Source: Lasioglossum baleicum
Taxonomy: Eukaryota; Arthropoda; Insecta; Hymenoptera; Halictidae
Length of the DNA stretch: 64,000 nt
Reading direction: 5' to 3'
Assembly (NCBI RefSeq): GCF_051020765.1
Contig: NC_134946.1
Coordinates: 6,127,239-6,191,238 of the forward strand
In this document: positions 21,789 to 34,102 of the stretch, in pieces
How the letters are laid out: the number at the start of each line of letters is the position of its first letter
Position numbering within the stretch: position 1 is the stretch's first letter
Notes under the pieces: generated by a model
The model's database searches: none
The model's input: only the letters and a program-made list of their open reading frames with translations
What the model was told of the DNA's origin: nothing
Made by a program: the position numbers and the translations under genes

Positions 21789-22925
21789 TGGAGAGAGAAA
21801 GGGGAGAACTTTTTAACTTTACCACCGCCGCGAAAATCTGACCTCCTTTTTCTCCGCCTCCGTCCTTGTCCTCATCGCCTCACTCATCCCACGCCTACGC
21901 TCTTCTATTCCAACGCGCGGCAAATCTACCAGAAATCAATCGAACAGAGAACGGAGCACTTCATGATCGCACAGACGTATTAATCGCAAAAGAGTCCTGA
22001 CAAAGGGAACAGAGAACGGAGGCAGGCGCGAACAATTTTTATTAGAAACACAGAATCAAGATTGCCGGGTATATATCGGACGTTTGAAGCTGGAGAAATT
22101 TTCTCCGCGAGCTATAGGGATCGAGTAATATCGAGTTCGCAGAATGCGCACGGAAACCAGTCCATGGGTCCGATCTCTCGTTCTCTTTTAGAAAAAACTT
22201 GCCGAAGCTTTCACCCGTAAAGTATTCGAATTTTAATTGGTTGGATTTCCACTTCTTCCATCCGCATGCTATTTCACTAGACGAACAAATGTTTTACATA
22301 ATTACCATCATGAAAAGCATTGAAAGGCGCAACCAGAGAACCTTCACCCGAGGAAATTCACGAAATTAATTAACAAGAGAAGCTGTCGCTACATCGAGTA
22401 GGATAGCAGATTGTGATAGTTGTGGCAACAACGACGTAATGGACCGATTTCAGTGCGATAAAGACGATGGCCCTGGGGGAACCACATAATGATTAATTAC
22501 TGTAATTAATTGCTTCGATAATTAGTTCTACGATTATAGTCTAAACCATTCCGCTGTTCAACGTAAATTTTGTGTTCCGATAACCAATAGACGATTCTTG
22601 TAGATTTTGATACGTTGCTCACGTTAATTATTAAGTTGTTGCATATGAAATGTCGAATTTTAGAAGACAAATATTACGACGCGTTTTGATATCATGAAGC
22701 TGATTCTCGAGGTTCTATTTCCAATTTTAATCTCGGTGTTTGATTTTATTTCTAAATAAATTTTAATCAATGCGATTATCGTGCATTTTTTTATAATCAT
22801 TCTATAATTTTTGGCCAATTTCTGGTGATTAGCGTACTATTCGTTGTTGGTAAAAGAAACTACGACAAAAAATTCCATTTCTACCGTAATACAATTAAGA
22901 TTAAGTTGACAGAATAAATTTATTT
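21251..22925. other. Unassigned; GC-richer 21240-22150, AT-rich after
   Basis: Apart from the (GA)n tract I see no repeat or gene. The Ser/Leu-rich minus-strand frame (21529-21825) is a translation of the microsatellite. Confidence 0.35.
21738..21783 (+). repeat. (GA)n microsatellite
   Basis: About 45 bp of GA repeats with a few interruptions. Confidence 0.95.
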
Positions 22926-22928
22926 CTG

Positions 22929-23127
22929 AACGGCGGATCTTTATGCAAAATAAAAATTTTCTACTTGATTTAGAATCAACTGGAGTGAAATAAAAATTTA
23001 TTTTCTTTCTTAGTATGTGTTTAATAGGTCGAAAATAATACAAGAGTATTTTGAGATTCTTCTAATGTTTACTTTGTTTCGAATTACACCTACTCATTGT
23101 TGTCATAAGTGCATAAAATCCGCTGTC
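22929..23127 (+). mobile_element. MITE subfamily A, full length
   Basis: Slightly decayed start (GAACGGCGGATCTTTATGCA), complete interior (AACTGGAGTGAAATAAAAAT, ACACCTACTCATTGTTGTCA), end GCATAAAATCCGCTGTC plus TA. Confidence 0.85.
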
Positions 23128-24183
23128 TATTTATTACAATGATGCTTACTTCGATCGATAAGTTTATGTAGAAAAAAGTGACGTGTGTTGAACTGTTCAA
23201 AAATCAAACATTAATATTCAAAATCAAATATTAGTGAGGAATATTTTACGCACATCGCGCAAATGCCAAAGGAAAATTGTAATGCAGGAATAAAAAGGTA
23301 AGAGGCGAGATCGAACGGGTTGTATAACACGAAAGAATAAGTATAGCCGAATATACACAACAATTACAGGGAACATATTTCCTGGATTCGGTTCGGGGTC
23401 CCGCTGGTTCTCGTTCGAGAACATAAATAATCTATCGCGAATTGCCAGGTTCACGAGTGGGCCGGGCGTTTTTGAAATATACACGTTCGCGTGTGGATGC
23501 CTATTCTTACGAATTCCCCTATTCAATCCCCGTATAATATATCGAATCGAGAGTACTGGCCAACTGCGTTCTACATCTCACAGTTCCCTCGACCCCAGCA
23601 GCCGCATATGTATCTCTCTCATTGGCCGGCAAAGCTGACCGAGCATATCGACGATATAAAAGTCCGATTGAACGATAGCAGCCAACGAACCGTGGCCGGA
23701 GCTGACTTATTTGATCTAAACTGCGTGATAAATCCCCCGGGGCGCTCGTTAATTCATCGGTAATCACGCGGCAGAGAAATTCCAGGGGACCGGAGTTTCT
23801 TCTCTCCTTTCTTTTCTTTCTCTTCTTCTCTTTCTTCTTCGCCCTCTTTCCCCTTTATCTTTACCTTCACCTTTCTTTTTTGCAGTGATATTCCGTCCGG
23901 AAATTCTTGCACCCTTCTCGCATCGGCATTCTTCGCGACGCTTGAATTTACATCGGTTCATTAATTTGCCGGCGCGAAGAAAATGGAATAACGGCGAATT
24001 ACCGTCGAACCTTCCGCTCGTACCATATCGCGTTCAAGTCAATTCGCTTTAAAACATTCTCGAATAGCAAAAAGTGCTATTACATGGAAAATTTCAGTGG
24101 ATAAAAATCATTTTTATGGCACTGACGCTTTGCTTTGACTGCCTCGCCCTTGCAGCCTGGTCGCAGTTCGTGATTCTATGTAT
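23128..24183. other. Unassigned, GC-richer block 23230-24000
   Basis: Includes a pyrimidine-rich stretch (23795-23880). The opposed frames around 23224-23767 are mutually exclusive and unrecognised. It could be unique, retained DNA. Confidence 0.35.
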
Positions 24184-24254
24184 TATACAGGGCCAGTCAC
24201 CTAACGTTTGCACCTCAAATATCTCTGCTTGCTGTTAAAGATAAGTCGAATGTT

Positions 24255-24779
24255 TTAATACTAAACCTACCGAGCAATAAAAGCGACTAAAATGTCTTAG
24301 CTTCGCAAAAATTACAAGGCTCTATTTATTTAGATGCTGTGCAATTTTTATCACAATATGTGCCCGAGTAAAAAAATCTATTGGATCAATTTTCATTTAA
24401 CAAACTTCATAGTTTCAATAAGTGTAAAGGAGGTATTTTTCGCGATCGCACTATTTGAAAGAATGGTAATTATTTTTCTCGGCGCACAGGTTCGATCAAT
24501 TTCTACACTAAATGAATATAGCTTGAGGGGCATGAAACGTTATAGTCCGGGTTCGAACCAAATAACGCTTCCGATTCGGGTTTGAATCAGCAAGATGCCA
24601 AATGCTATTTTATTGGAGGAAAACAAAGGTGGAGTGTTTCGTCCCTCAAGCTATATTCATTTAGTGTAGAAATTGATCGAACCTGTGCGCCGAGAAAAAT
24701 AATTACCATTCTTTCAATAAGTGTGTAATGAAAAATATGAAACCGGTCGTTTGACTGGCAGTGGTAGGTTTAGTGTTAA
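24255..24779. mobile_element. TTAA-flanked (piggyBac-like) non-autonomous element
   Basis: TTAA at 24255-24258 and 24776-24779. Termini TACTAAACCTACCGAG and, in reverse complement, CACTAAACCTACCAC. Inside it is a foldback: 24463-24535 (TCTCGGCGCACAGGTTCGAT, CTACACTAAATGAATATAGC) against 24634-24716. The element sits in a TATACAGGGTG-type foldback, so it inserted later. Confidence 0.7.
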
Positions 24780-24959
24780 AGACAAAATTAAATGATAGAT
24801 ACAATGATACGAATAAAAATACATATTTGTTTTTATGTAATTCTCTTTAGAGTTCTCAAGGCCATCTTCACTTTTTTAAACAAGGCCACCCACTTTTAAA
24901 CACCTACGATGATAGTCCCTTTCATTAGGAATTCAGTGAAAATAATTGCTGAAGGTCGC

Positions 24960-24978
24960 TCAAGGTCACTCAAGGTCA
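24960..24978 (+). promoter_or_regulatory. Two adjacent TCAAGGTCA half-sites
   Basis: TCAAGGTCA at 24960-24968 and 24970-24978. This 9-mer is the classic monomer site of FTZ-F1/ERR-type nuclear receptors. They lie in the loop of the foldback. Binding is inference only. Confidence 0.3.
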
Positions 24979-25498
24979 CAGACAGAGGAACCACATTACC
25001 TTTAGTACAGTCATGGTCACTGAATTCCTAATGAAAGGGACTATTACCGTAGGCGTTTAAAATGTTGGTTCAAAAAATGGAGGTGACCTTGAGATCTCTA
25101 AAGAGAATTACATAAAACCAAATACGTTTACTGAACCATTCACCTTCTTCTTAAGACATTTGAGTATCTTTAAATTCATTAAAGTGGCATAGTGTTTAAT
25201 CAAATTGTAAAATATCATTCTAGGAGCTTCCTAAAATTTTGTATGAATTTTTTTCTTATGCGTGTATGACCTTGAATGATCTTGAACAATTATAGTCACT
25301 GAATTCGTAATGAAAGGGATTATCATTGTAGATGTTTAAAGAAATTAAGGTGACCTTGATATCTCCAAAAAAATTACATAAAAAACAAAATTTTTTTTTA
25401 CCCTTTTGCCGTTCAACTTTATCTTCAAGACATTTAATGTATCTTTGAAAACAACAAAGATATTTGAGGTGATAACATCAGGTGACTCGCCCTATATA

Positions 25499-26160
25499 CG
25501 TATGTATATATTTTTGTTAAATTTGAAGGGTTACATTTTATACACGCGCAGAGTACTTGTATGGCATACAAACAATAACAAAATTGTGCGATTTTTCAGT
25601 TTCGAATTTCATGTTATTGCATCAGACTGAGAGTAAAAGTGATCGCGTTTGATGATTCACCGTATATTCGGGGATCGACTATATTCAGCAAGAGACCCAT
25701 CGATAGTATCGTCGATATATGATCGTTTTGAAGGGTTGCGAAGATTTCGCCCGGACAGAGACGAACGAAGGAAAGAAACAAGCCCCTTGGGGCAATATGT
25801 TCCTCCGACTGGTACGTCCAACTTTCTTTAAGAACTTTTCGAGGGAATAGAAGGGATACAGGTGGGACAGGCTAAGACGAATTATTCGAACGCTACAAAT
25901 ATTACTTCTGGGATTCGTTCGGCCCTTGGGGAAACACGTTTATCGGGGAGACATTAATTTCACACTATATACGCAAGAAGGGAGAGGAAGACAATAGCAA
26001 TGTAGCTAGACTCCCGACCAAAGAGATAGCACATGTGCTGTCTTTCATTTCTCAACGACAAATTGACTATTTTATGTAGTTTTTGTGTAGACCAAGAGTG
26101 AAGGGTAAATTAACACACAGTTATTCAATATAGCATTAACCAATTAGAGGGTCATCAGTA
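25499..26160. other. Unassigned sequence
   Basis: A short, GC-moderate stretch with no recognised repeat or domain. Confidence 0.35.
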
Positions 26161-26332
26161 GACTGCGGATCTTTATGCATTTATGAAGAATTCGGTTGGG
26201 TGAAATATAAAACATTCAAAAATGCTGTAATGTTGCTTTTAATGTAACAAAGTCGTTAAGGGATGAAATCAATTTTTATGTTATTCCTGCTTCTTACAAT
26301 CAATACAAAACGCTTCTATTTTGCATAAAGGT
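26161..26332 (-). mobile_element. MITE subfamily B, near-complete, minus orientation
   Basis: GACTGCGGATCTTTATGCAT start after TA. Interior in reverse of 16245-16441 (GCTGTAATGTTGCTTTTAAT). The far end has lost about 7 bp of its TIR (CATAAAGGTC-TA). Confidence 0.8.
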
Positions 26333-27254
26333 CTAGTGAATTGGCGATACAACAGAAAAGAGGGTGGCTCTACATAAAAAAGCAAGTCGAAAATGTAGAA
26401 TAAACTGTTTAATCCTTCTTTCTCTATTCTGTGGTATAGAATTATTTCCTTTTAAAATTTAATAAATGTGATTACTCGATTTTCCCTAAATTAAAATGAA
26501 GTATTATGTATGTAGATTTGTTAAAGGTAGATTTTTGTATTGAAGATAAATTTTCTTTGTCTCCTAGAAAGTTATCAGAAAGTGTGCTTACACTAATAGG
26601 GTCAGTCAGAAAAAGTATCTCGGAGCAAAAGACAAACAATTTTGCTGCACAGGTGCGTCAATACCTTTCAGTAAATATTTTCCTCGTTTTTCAATTGAAG
26701 CTGTTTTCAAGATGCTACTAGACCCAATTGTAGCTTCCACCTAGCATATTATACTCACCGAATCGCAGACAATCATTATGTTAATTATGTGACTACTGAC
26801 TACAAACGCCGAGTGCTGCACTTGTCGGACAAAGAACGACAATTTTATCACTTGTCTAACCAAGTTATTACTCCACACGGCTGAATGGAAGCCAGCAAGA
26901 GTTCACGCGTATGATGAATGGTGGAGCACTTTCCACACATCTGTCGCCACGGCCGTTTAAATACTACTTCGCTAGCCAAGAACTACTTACTTTATTCGTT
27001 TCACGTAAACTGCAGGGAATAGATAGCACGATATAACTGTCATTTCCATCGCTATTCCATTATCATAGATTAGAATTCTCAATATCTCACTAATAGATTT
27101 CTCCTGCTGTTTCGTTCTTTTTATCGTGTCATGTTCAACGATTATATTTGATTTTTATTTTGAATATTCTTTATAATATGACAGCACACCGATGTTTACA
27201 GAGAAGAGACTTAGTTTTACATGTAGAATATCATCCACCTCCCAGTTGTACCAC
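26333..27254. other. Unassigned AT-rich sequence
   Basis: A 71-codon frame at 26506 shows no known domain. No repeats recognised. Confidence 0.35.
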
Positions 27255-27625
27255 CTAATACAGGATGTACCCGATAAAGTGTTACAAGCTGTTTTCTCGG
27301 AATCTAATGAAGATATCGACTTGATTTTTGTTAAATTAAATGGATAAGGAGGGCTAATATTTTAGTATATTACTAAAACATAATTCAAGTAAATGCTACT
27401 GAGTTTAATCAGGGGTATCACGATAATAAAAAATCAATAAAACTTTCCATTTTAAAAAATGTTGGAGGCTCCGGTTCTCCCACAAAAAATTACCCCCAAA
27501 AAAATGTAATACATAGTAATATATATTTGCCCTTCTTAACCGTTTAATTAAAAAAACATTAATTCGATATCTTCATTAGATTCTGCGAAAACACCTTGTA
27601 AAACTTTATCTAATACACCCTCAGT
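27255..27625. repeat. Foldback with ACAGGATG / ACACCCT ends
   Basis: Left arm 27258-27355 (GATAAAGTGTTACAAG, TCTAATGAAGATATCGA) and right arm 27540-27622 in reverse. The termini are decayed forms of the TACAGGGTG/CACCCTGTA type. Confidence 0.75.
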
Positions 27626-27777
27626 GATCCTTGCAAGTAGAAACAGAGGACAATAGGCAGACACGTTAGCGAGTGAATTTCAAAAAAAAAAAAAACGCGT
27701 GTACAATACATATATTCTTTATATCCTTAAAGTACTCAATGCGAATTATACAAGTGTTATACAGTTTGTTATAATTA

Positions 27778-27957
27778 GACTGCGTATTTTATACATTTAT
27801 TACAAAAATGGGTAATTCCCAATAGTAGAAAGATTAAAAGAATTTAAGAATATCAATATTATTGTTAAGACACAATAAAACCAAAGAAAAATACATTCCT
27901 ATTTGTCTTGTAAATTTCGTTTCGTCGCCAATACAAACAATTTTCATTTTGCATAAA
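27778..27957 (-). mobile_element. MITE, subfamily A/B hybrid, truncated
   Basis: TA-GACTGCGTATTTTATACA start and AATTTTCATTTTGCATAAAG near the end. Cut by the following CACCCTGTAT-type sequence before its last TIR. The interior near 27890 differs from A and B and resembles 46900-46963. Confidence 0.7.
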
Positions 27958-28027
27958 GATTTTATTTCAGATTTGTTTCAGATTCTGAGAAAACACCTTG
28001 TAACACTTTATCTGGTACACCCTGTAT
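27958..28027 (+). repeat. CACCCTGTAT element end
   Basis: GATTCTGAGAAAACACCTTG, then TAACACTTTATCTGG and CACCCTGTAT (28018-28027) match the right arm at 27540-27622. Confidence 0.7.
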
Positions 28028-28744
28028 GTATAGGTAACTACTCAAATCATTATGGAAACCTCCATTGAAAACAGTTGTTTTATAATAATAATATTTTCCA
28101 CTACTTTTATTCACTGTAAAAATATTTGTAATAGCATCTGTCAATAATGTTTCAAAAACAGTCATAAGGTCAGAAAAGTTATTTTCGAACATTATAAATC
28201 CAGGTCAGATGATCTATTTACTGCTAGGTTCTAGCGTTCATGATACAGGATCGAGTGTAACGGGTTAAACGAGAAATCGCGCTAAGTACACGTTTGATTA
28301 ATGACACACAGTTTATTAGTCCGATGAAAAAGAAACGAGAAGAAAATAACACGAGACAACGAGAGGAAGGATCCTGTTAATTATCAGACGATAACGGATG
28401 GCGCACGGCGCTAAGCGTGACCCGGTTTAATTCGCTCAACGGCAGCTGTTTAATTAGCATCCGTGCCATCAGATCAACCGGAAACTTCGTCGACAAGTTG
28501 CCAGTTCTTACACGCCGGAAGCTGCAGCTTCTCGCGCGGAGAATACGAGCTGTCAAAGAGATCCCGGTGAAACCTCGCTCCGTGAAATACCGGAGTCGAT
28601 GTATTAGAGTGGTGCACTACGCGGGAACGGTGGCGCACGTAACAGTATTCATAAGAAAATAAAAATAGGAAAAAATTACTTGATGCATATAATTAACGTA
28701 AAATTCTTTAACATATAACGTTAAATTTTTATTTTATTAACTCA
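28028..28744. other. Unassigned; GC-richer 28250-28640
   Basis: The basic 81-codon frame at 28417-28662 is unrecognised. No repeat family seen. Confidence 0.35.
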
Positions 28745-28940
28745 CGAATGGATTCCGCATTTTCATACATATACGAAGGGATTGGCTGGATGAAATATAA
28801 AAGAGTAAAAAATGTTAAAAATGTAAGAATATATTATTCTCTTGTTCCCGATGTAAGGAAAACAATTAACGACGGAATGAATTTTTATTGAATTCCTGTT
28901 TTCTTCCCAATATCGATAAGAGCAGTTTTATTGCGGGTCT
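28745..28940 (-). mobile_element. MITE subfamily B, degenerate
   Basis: Interior order matches subfamily B in reverse (GAAATATAAAAGAGTAAAAA, CGACGGAATGAATTTTTATT) and ends GCGGGTCTA. Clearly older than the 16.2 kb copy. Confidence 0.6.
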
Positions 28941-29948
28941 ACTCGCAAGTCTACTTGTGAATAAAAACAGAAATTGTTATATTTATACAGTGAACTCTTA
29001 AAACAACAAATCTTGATTAGTGATGATATTCATCATTTTACATGTGAGACAACATTATTGTTTTTAACACGACTGTGCCACCTGAATAGCTACTTCGTTT
29101 ATTTATTTATAAGTCCATTAAAATGTTTAATAAAGTAAATAGAAATAAAAGGAAATACTAATACGAATATAATTGAATATAAATGCAGAACAAATTATGT
29201 AAAATAAAGTAAAAAGGAATAATTATGGTCAAAAAGCGTTCGTCTAACTAATGTACATTCAAATTTTGTACAAAATGCGATTTTGAGAAAACTGATTACC
29301 GAAACTACACTGTTCTCAAAGGATTGATTAAACCGATTTTGAATTTAAAAGATGTAGAATTAGAAGAGTCATGAAATATTTACACTTTCTTCATTTTAAG
29401 ATTAATGTTGTATCATAGAGATAAAAAAGCAATGGTTACGACAAGTCCTGATGTTTCAGTTTTCCTTTTATAAAGTAAGTTATATCGATTATGTGGTATT
29501 CTTGTAGATGCTAGAATAGTACTTAAACTTTTAAATTGCTCATATAAAATTGCGATGTGTCCCCGTAAAAGGAAAGTCGTGTTGACATGGGTTCCTTGTA
29601 AGCACATTTAAATTTACCTCGAAATCAGGACACGGGTTTTACCAGAGAGCTCGTTATACAAAATTCAGGATGACTCTCAAGGATTCCTCTTTTCTCAAGA
29701 ATACCTAAATTTAATCTACTCATGCCAGACAATGAAGAGGAGAAAATAAGGTTCATAAATCTTTTCGATCGAAGTAGAATGAAATTTGACCCTTAATTGG
29801 CACAACGCATTTTCACAGTTATTAACGAAAAACACGGGTAAATTAGATCGCGGCTACACCGGACGGTTTCTCTCGAACTCAGTCAACCCAACTTCACGAA
29901 TCTGCTCGCTGTAGCCACGCTCCAATTGGTCCGTGTGTTTCATTAATA
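28941..29948. other. Unassigned AT-rich sequence
   Basis: Nothing recognised. Confidence 0.35.
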
Positions 29949-30148
29949 GACGGCGGCTTTTATACATTTATGACAAAAATGGGTAGGTGTAATTTAAAAC
30001 AGTGAAAACATTAAAAGAATTTAAAAACACTGTTACATTCTGTTCAACCATTTTTATCCGTATTGACAAAGAAAATAAATTTCTATTTCACTCCAGTTCG
30101 TTATAATTCAGGGAAAACATTTTTATTTTGCTTAAACATCCGCTGTTT
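29949..30148 (-). mobile_element. MITE subfamily A, full length, minus orientation
   Basis: TA-GACGGCGGCTTTTATACAT, AAAATGGGTAGGTGTAATTT, TTTCTATTTCACTCCAGTT, and end CATCCGCTGTT-TA. About 200 bp. Confidence 0.85.
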
Positions 30149-30267
30149 ATTCATTAATAATTCCTTAACAAAGCCGCGGAGATCATTATCGCAAAGGAAA
30201 AAAGTTGCTCATTATGGCGTTAGGAATCAGCCCTTCGAAGGAAGTACATTTTTGGGACACCCTGTAT
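30149..30267 (+). repeat. CACCCTGTAT element end
   Basis: GGGACACCCTGTATG at 30255. The remainder of the element is not resolved. Confidence 0.45.
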
Positions 30268-30938
30268 GTGAAATGGTTTAAATGAGGTAATTCCGTTCTG
30301 ATTCTCACTTCAGCCACGGTCTTACAGGAATACAATACAATATATGAGAGAGAAGCGTACTATATGGTCTTTAATATATAATATATTTATTTATTTATAT
30401 AAAGCCTGTAACTGTCGGCATTGCGAAGTCACGCAGTTTCCTCCGCCACCCCGTTTACGATAATTGTCAGCTACGGGAGGACGGTATGCATTGAAAATTA
30501 TTTCACGTTTTATACGATCGTACCGACCGCTGAATTATCATCATCGAAATACAATTACAGTGCTGGGGTGGCGAGGGGGTGGGCGCGGAGGATTGCGGAA
30601 CGATGTTACGCGAATTTTTATGAGAAACCCGCGACATGTCGACAGCATGGCCAGTTTCGATTGGAACTGGATTTCTGCATTCGTTGCGCAACCCTCAACC
30701 CTGTGTTTGCCCTCTCGATGGCGGAATTAATGCCACGCGACGGCTCCGCTGGATCAATTCCGGTTTTATTGTCAACCAGAGAATTACTGAACCAGTTCAG
30801 TAACATTTAAACATTTAAGGAAACTGGGGTCGTTGCAAAAGTTCTATTTACGGTTTATCTTTCATTAGGCCCCAATAGTCTAACCCACACCACACCAAAA
30901 TTCATTGAAGTAGTGGATCAAACAATTTTCTTTACACA
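30268..30938. other. Unassigned, GC-richer 30420-30790
   Basis: Overlapping frames on both strands (129 codons at 30421-30810 the longest), none recognised. Confidence 0.35.
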
Positions 30939-30940
30939 TA

Positions 30941-31249
30941 CAGTGAATCACAGTTATATTTAGACATTTTTAAAAGCGATGAAATTTTCGGAATATGTGT
31001 AATTGACGCAGATCTACAAAATGGATTTTTTATACTTTCAGTATAAGACCACATAAAAATGTTGTATAAACAACCCTTTTAGTATTTTCTCTGTAATTCC
31101 GACCAATTGCAATTATTTCAAATATTTCTTTTCACGTCTTATCGTAAACTAATTGCTCTGACTTTTCAAGAAAATCCAAGTCGTATGGTTCGATGTTAGA
31201 AAAGCTTGCCGGCCTTTTAAAAGTGTCCGAATATTATTGTGATTCACTG
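30941..31249. mobile_element. Tc1-type MITE (309 bp) with CAGTGAATCACA ends
   Basis: TA flanks at 30939-30940 and 31250-31251. Left terminus CAGTGAATCACAGTTATATT; right terminus in reverse complement CAGTGAATCACAATAATATT. Then AGACA / GGACA. The CAGTG start and TA target fit Tc1/mariner. No coding capacity. Confidence 0.75.
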
Positions 31250-31367
31250 TATATTTCGAGCTCATGAAAATTGATCAGGAACCCTGTTTCTAGATTGTTG
31301 CCCCACGGAGGGTTAGGTTTGTACAGGCTTCAAATGAATTTTCGTTAGGTATGGCTCAGATCTGTGT

Positions 31368-31933
31368 CAGAGAGTTGGGCATTAATCGATTAAAATTTTA
31401 ATTACGATTAAAAAAGTAAAATCATTGAGAAATCGGCGATTGATTCAATCGATTGATGAAGTTAATCGTCAATCGTTGATTAAAAGACGAAATCATCGAA
31501 AAATCGGCGATTGATTCAATCGATTGATGAAGTTAATCGCCGTACGGTCTATCCATAAATTGTAATAAGGAGGGAGATAGAGGCAGAGAGCGGAGATGGA
31601 GTATTGACAGAAATATATTTCAACAAAAACGTAGTTACATTTGTTTCAGTATTCATACAGTTTTGATTCCGTATATCATTTCGAAGTTTCAGCAGTTAAT
31701 CATTAATCAATTATCCAATATACAATTGAAAGGAATGTAATCGTTAATCGCAATTAATGACTAAAGTAGAAATTTAAAATAAGTATTTAATCGTTAACAG
31801 CAATTTTAACGATTTATAAGTATTTAATCGTTAACCGCAATTAACAACTAAACTAGGAGATTAATTGTTAATTGCGATTAATGATTGAAGTAGAAATTTA
31901 TCCGTCGATCGTTGATTTTTTTGCCCAACTCCG
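31368..31933. mobile_element. hAT-like non-autonomous element with 8-bp target duplication
   Basis: ATCTGTGT occurs directly outside both ends (31360-31367 and 31934-31941). Left terminus CAGAGAGTTGGGCATTAATC; right terminus in reverse complement CGGAGTTGGGCAAAAAAATC. The 8-bp duplication and CAG.GTTGGGCA ends are hAT features. The interior is made of repeated TTAATCG/CGATTAA motifs, including a ~69-bp direct repeat at 31423-31541. Confidence 0.85.
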
Positions 31934-31941
31934 ATCTGTGT

Positions 31942-34029
31942 TAGATTTCTTGGGGAGGTGATGTGGGGGAAGCGTCCCGCCCCTCCCCTGCGTTAAAGAA
32001 CGAATTCGATCTTTGTAAACAATTGCGAATATCTAAAAAAAAAAAAACTATGGTCGTAACAAGTTGTTTGATGATCTTGACAGTATATTTCGAGGTCATT
32101 GAAATCGTCAAGGAATCGCTGCAGTAAATAAAAATTTCAGGTTGTTCAGAATGATGACCTTGACAACATATCTCAACTAGGAATTAATGGTAATTGTTTA
32201 CTTTAATCGAGATTTTTCGAATGAGAAGAAAATCTGGAAGGATCGTTTTCGGTCATGAAACGCGGAACAGAAGTAGAATGTTAAAATTTGTGGAATAGTG
32301 TGATCGTTCCGATCAAAGTGTTTCCCGATAAAAGCTGCAACAGCTTCGTCCAGTCGTTGAACCGTGGACGGTCGAGGCAACGCAAGGCAAGGCAAGGGCG
32401 AGGGAACGGTGAACAGCGATCTTCACGCAACTCGATTCATTACCGATGATCCTTAGCGAGCCGGAGGTTTCTTGCGGTGGGCAGTTAAACACACGGCCCC
32501 GGTCAAAGGCGTGATCTGTAATTGGACCGTTTTCCGTGCCGTCGACCATGGTACCGCTGGCCAACGCAACTGCTAGCCTGAGGTTGCTCCTCGTGTTCCC
32601 CCAGATATCGATCACCACGGCCACGGCTCTCGGACATTGCTTACGATGCCCTCGGACCCTTCGGCGTACTTGACATTACGAGTTCAATAGTCCGTGATCT
32701 AGGTTACTCTCTTGGATAATGTACGTAGCGCCCCGGACGATTCATCGAGACGCCCCAGCTACCGTTTAGTTAAACAGAGATACAACAGCCGATATTCGTA
32801 CTGGATATTGCCGGCGGGTAAATAGCCGGAGAGCCGCGCGCGACTCGCCCTCCGGTTAATGAGAAACTTCCGAGCCTGAAGAACAACGGAATAATTGGAG
32901 AACAAGAGCGGTGTAATTGTCCGAGGGAAAAAATCAAGAGTTTGCTTGCACCCCCAACTCTCTACCTTGACGTCCGTTTGATTATTTGTTTCAGGTATTC
33001 CCCTTTGTTACGGATAATCGGATTAATTTGCAGCCCCGACCCGTTGGATCGCCTGCTGGACCCCTCGCGAGGAGAAAAAAAGTTTCCCGTCTGCTTTTCG
33101 CCTCTTTGCTCATCGAAAATATTTTATTAAACCAGGTTCACCGGGGCCCCGCTCTTTGAGGATATTTAAACTGGTATTAACAACGAACAAAAACGCAGCG
33201 CAATCCGTATGCAATTTTAACGAGCGACAAACGGAAATGTAAACCGTGTTCCGATTTGTACTAAATGCTAGTCTTCCGTGGATAACCTAGATCGTGTATG
33301 TCCGGAGCGAAATTTTACTCCTGAATTTCTTTCGTTTCAATACTTTTTTCCCATTGATGCTTTAAAATCACAGTGTTTGCATTTAACAGAATTCAATAAT
33401 ACGGATCTCCATTAAAAATTAAAACCTATTTGTTCGTGCAGCCTGTGCGACAATAATTGCACGAGAGAACTGCTATATTGCTAAACATATTTGTTGGTGA
33501 ATCAATAAAATGAAACAATTTGTTATCAATATTTTGTTGTTACATTTTTACTTGCCTTCTATTTAAAAATCGCAACCTTTTCGTTGCTTCAAACACCAGA
33601 CCATTGTTCCGCACAATTTGTTTGCGAAAATATTCACAGAATTTTACGTCTCTGCAATGTCGAAAATCCACGAATGTTCAGTGATGCATACTGCCGTCCG
33701 GGCTCTGACTGAAAAATAATTCGAGTGCAAAACGAAGTGAAATTAGATTTTGTCCTCGCATAAATCGTCATATTTGTTTTAAATAAATGTTTAATATTTA
33801 ATGCACGCAACGAAAGTAATCTACACAATCTGTCTATAATAACGATATATAAAACACGTTTGGATAGGTATTCATTTTCAACGGGAAATGAAAAATTTCA
33901 ATATTTGCACTGTACTGATTTAGATGAACGTTTCAAAACTGATCACGCGTGCTCAGATTATTATGTACGATGCAGAATAGCCAATTATTGTTTACTTTCT
34001 AGAATTTGATCATAGCCAAGATAAACGTC
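31942..34029. other. Unassigned, mostly unique sequence
   Basis: 31980-33130 is CpG-rich with unrecognised frames on both strands (103 codons at 32313-32624 the longest). 33130-34029 is AT-rich. No repeat family from the rest of the window was seen. Confidence 0.35.
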
Positions 34030-34102
34030 AAGAATTTTCTCATTAATATAAGGCAACGTATGCCATTTGCGTTTAGTGCTCGGTAGTTCCTAGTGTTAAT
34101 TA
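34030..34102 (-). mobile_element. TTAA-type (piggyBac-like) element end, inverted
   Basis: TTTGCGTTTAGTGCTCGGTA, GTTCCTAGTGTTAA is the reverse complement of the end at 12920-13020. The partner end was not located. Confidence 0.6.

Larger units (their letters stand above)
24184..25498. repeat. Composite TATACAGGGTG-type foldback with nested insertion
   Basis: The left end TATACAGGGCCAGTCACCTA is the inverse of the right ends near 25475-25498 and 59614-59637. Arms at 24834-24940 and 25010-25115 are inverted copies (AGTCCCTTTCATTAGGAATT, AGGTGACCTTGAG). A third arm copy lies at 25260-25400. The left arm is split by the TTAA element at 24255-24779. Several TCAAGGTCA motifs occur. No coding capacity. 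Confidence 0.75.

Noticed and set aside
21529..21825. Ser/Leu-repeat protein
   Set aside because: Direct translation of the (GA)n microsatellite.
24541..24562. tRNA-like GGTTCGAACC box
   Set aside because: No cloverleaf around it. The motif is in the loop of the 24.46-24.72 kb foldback.
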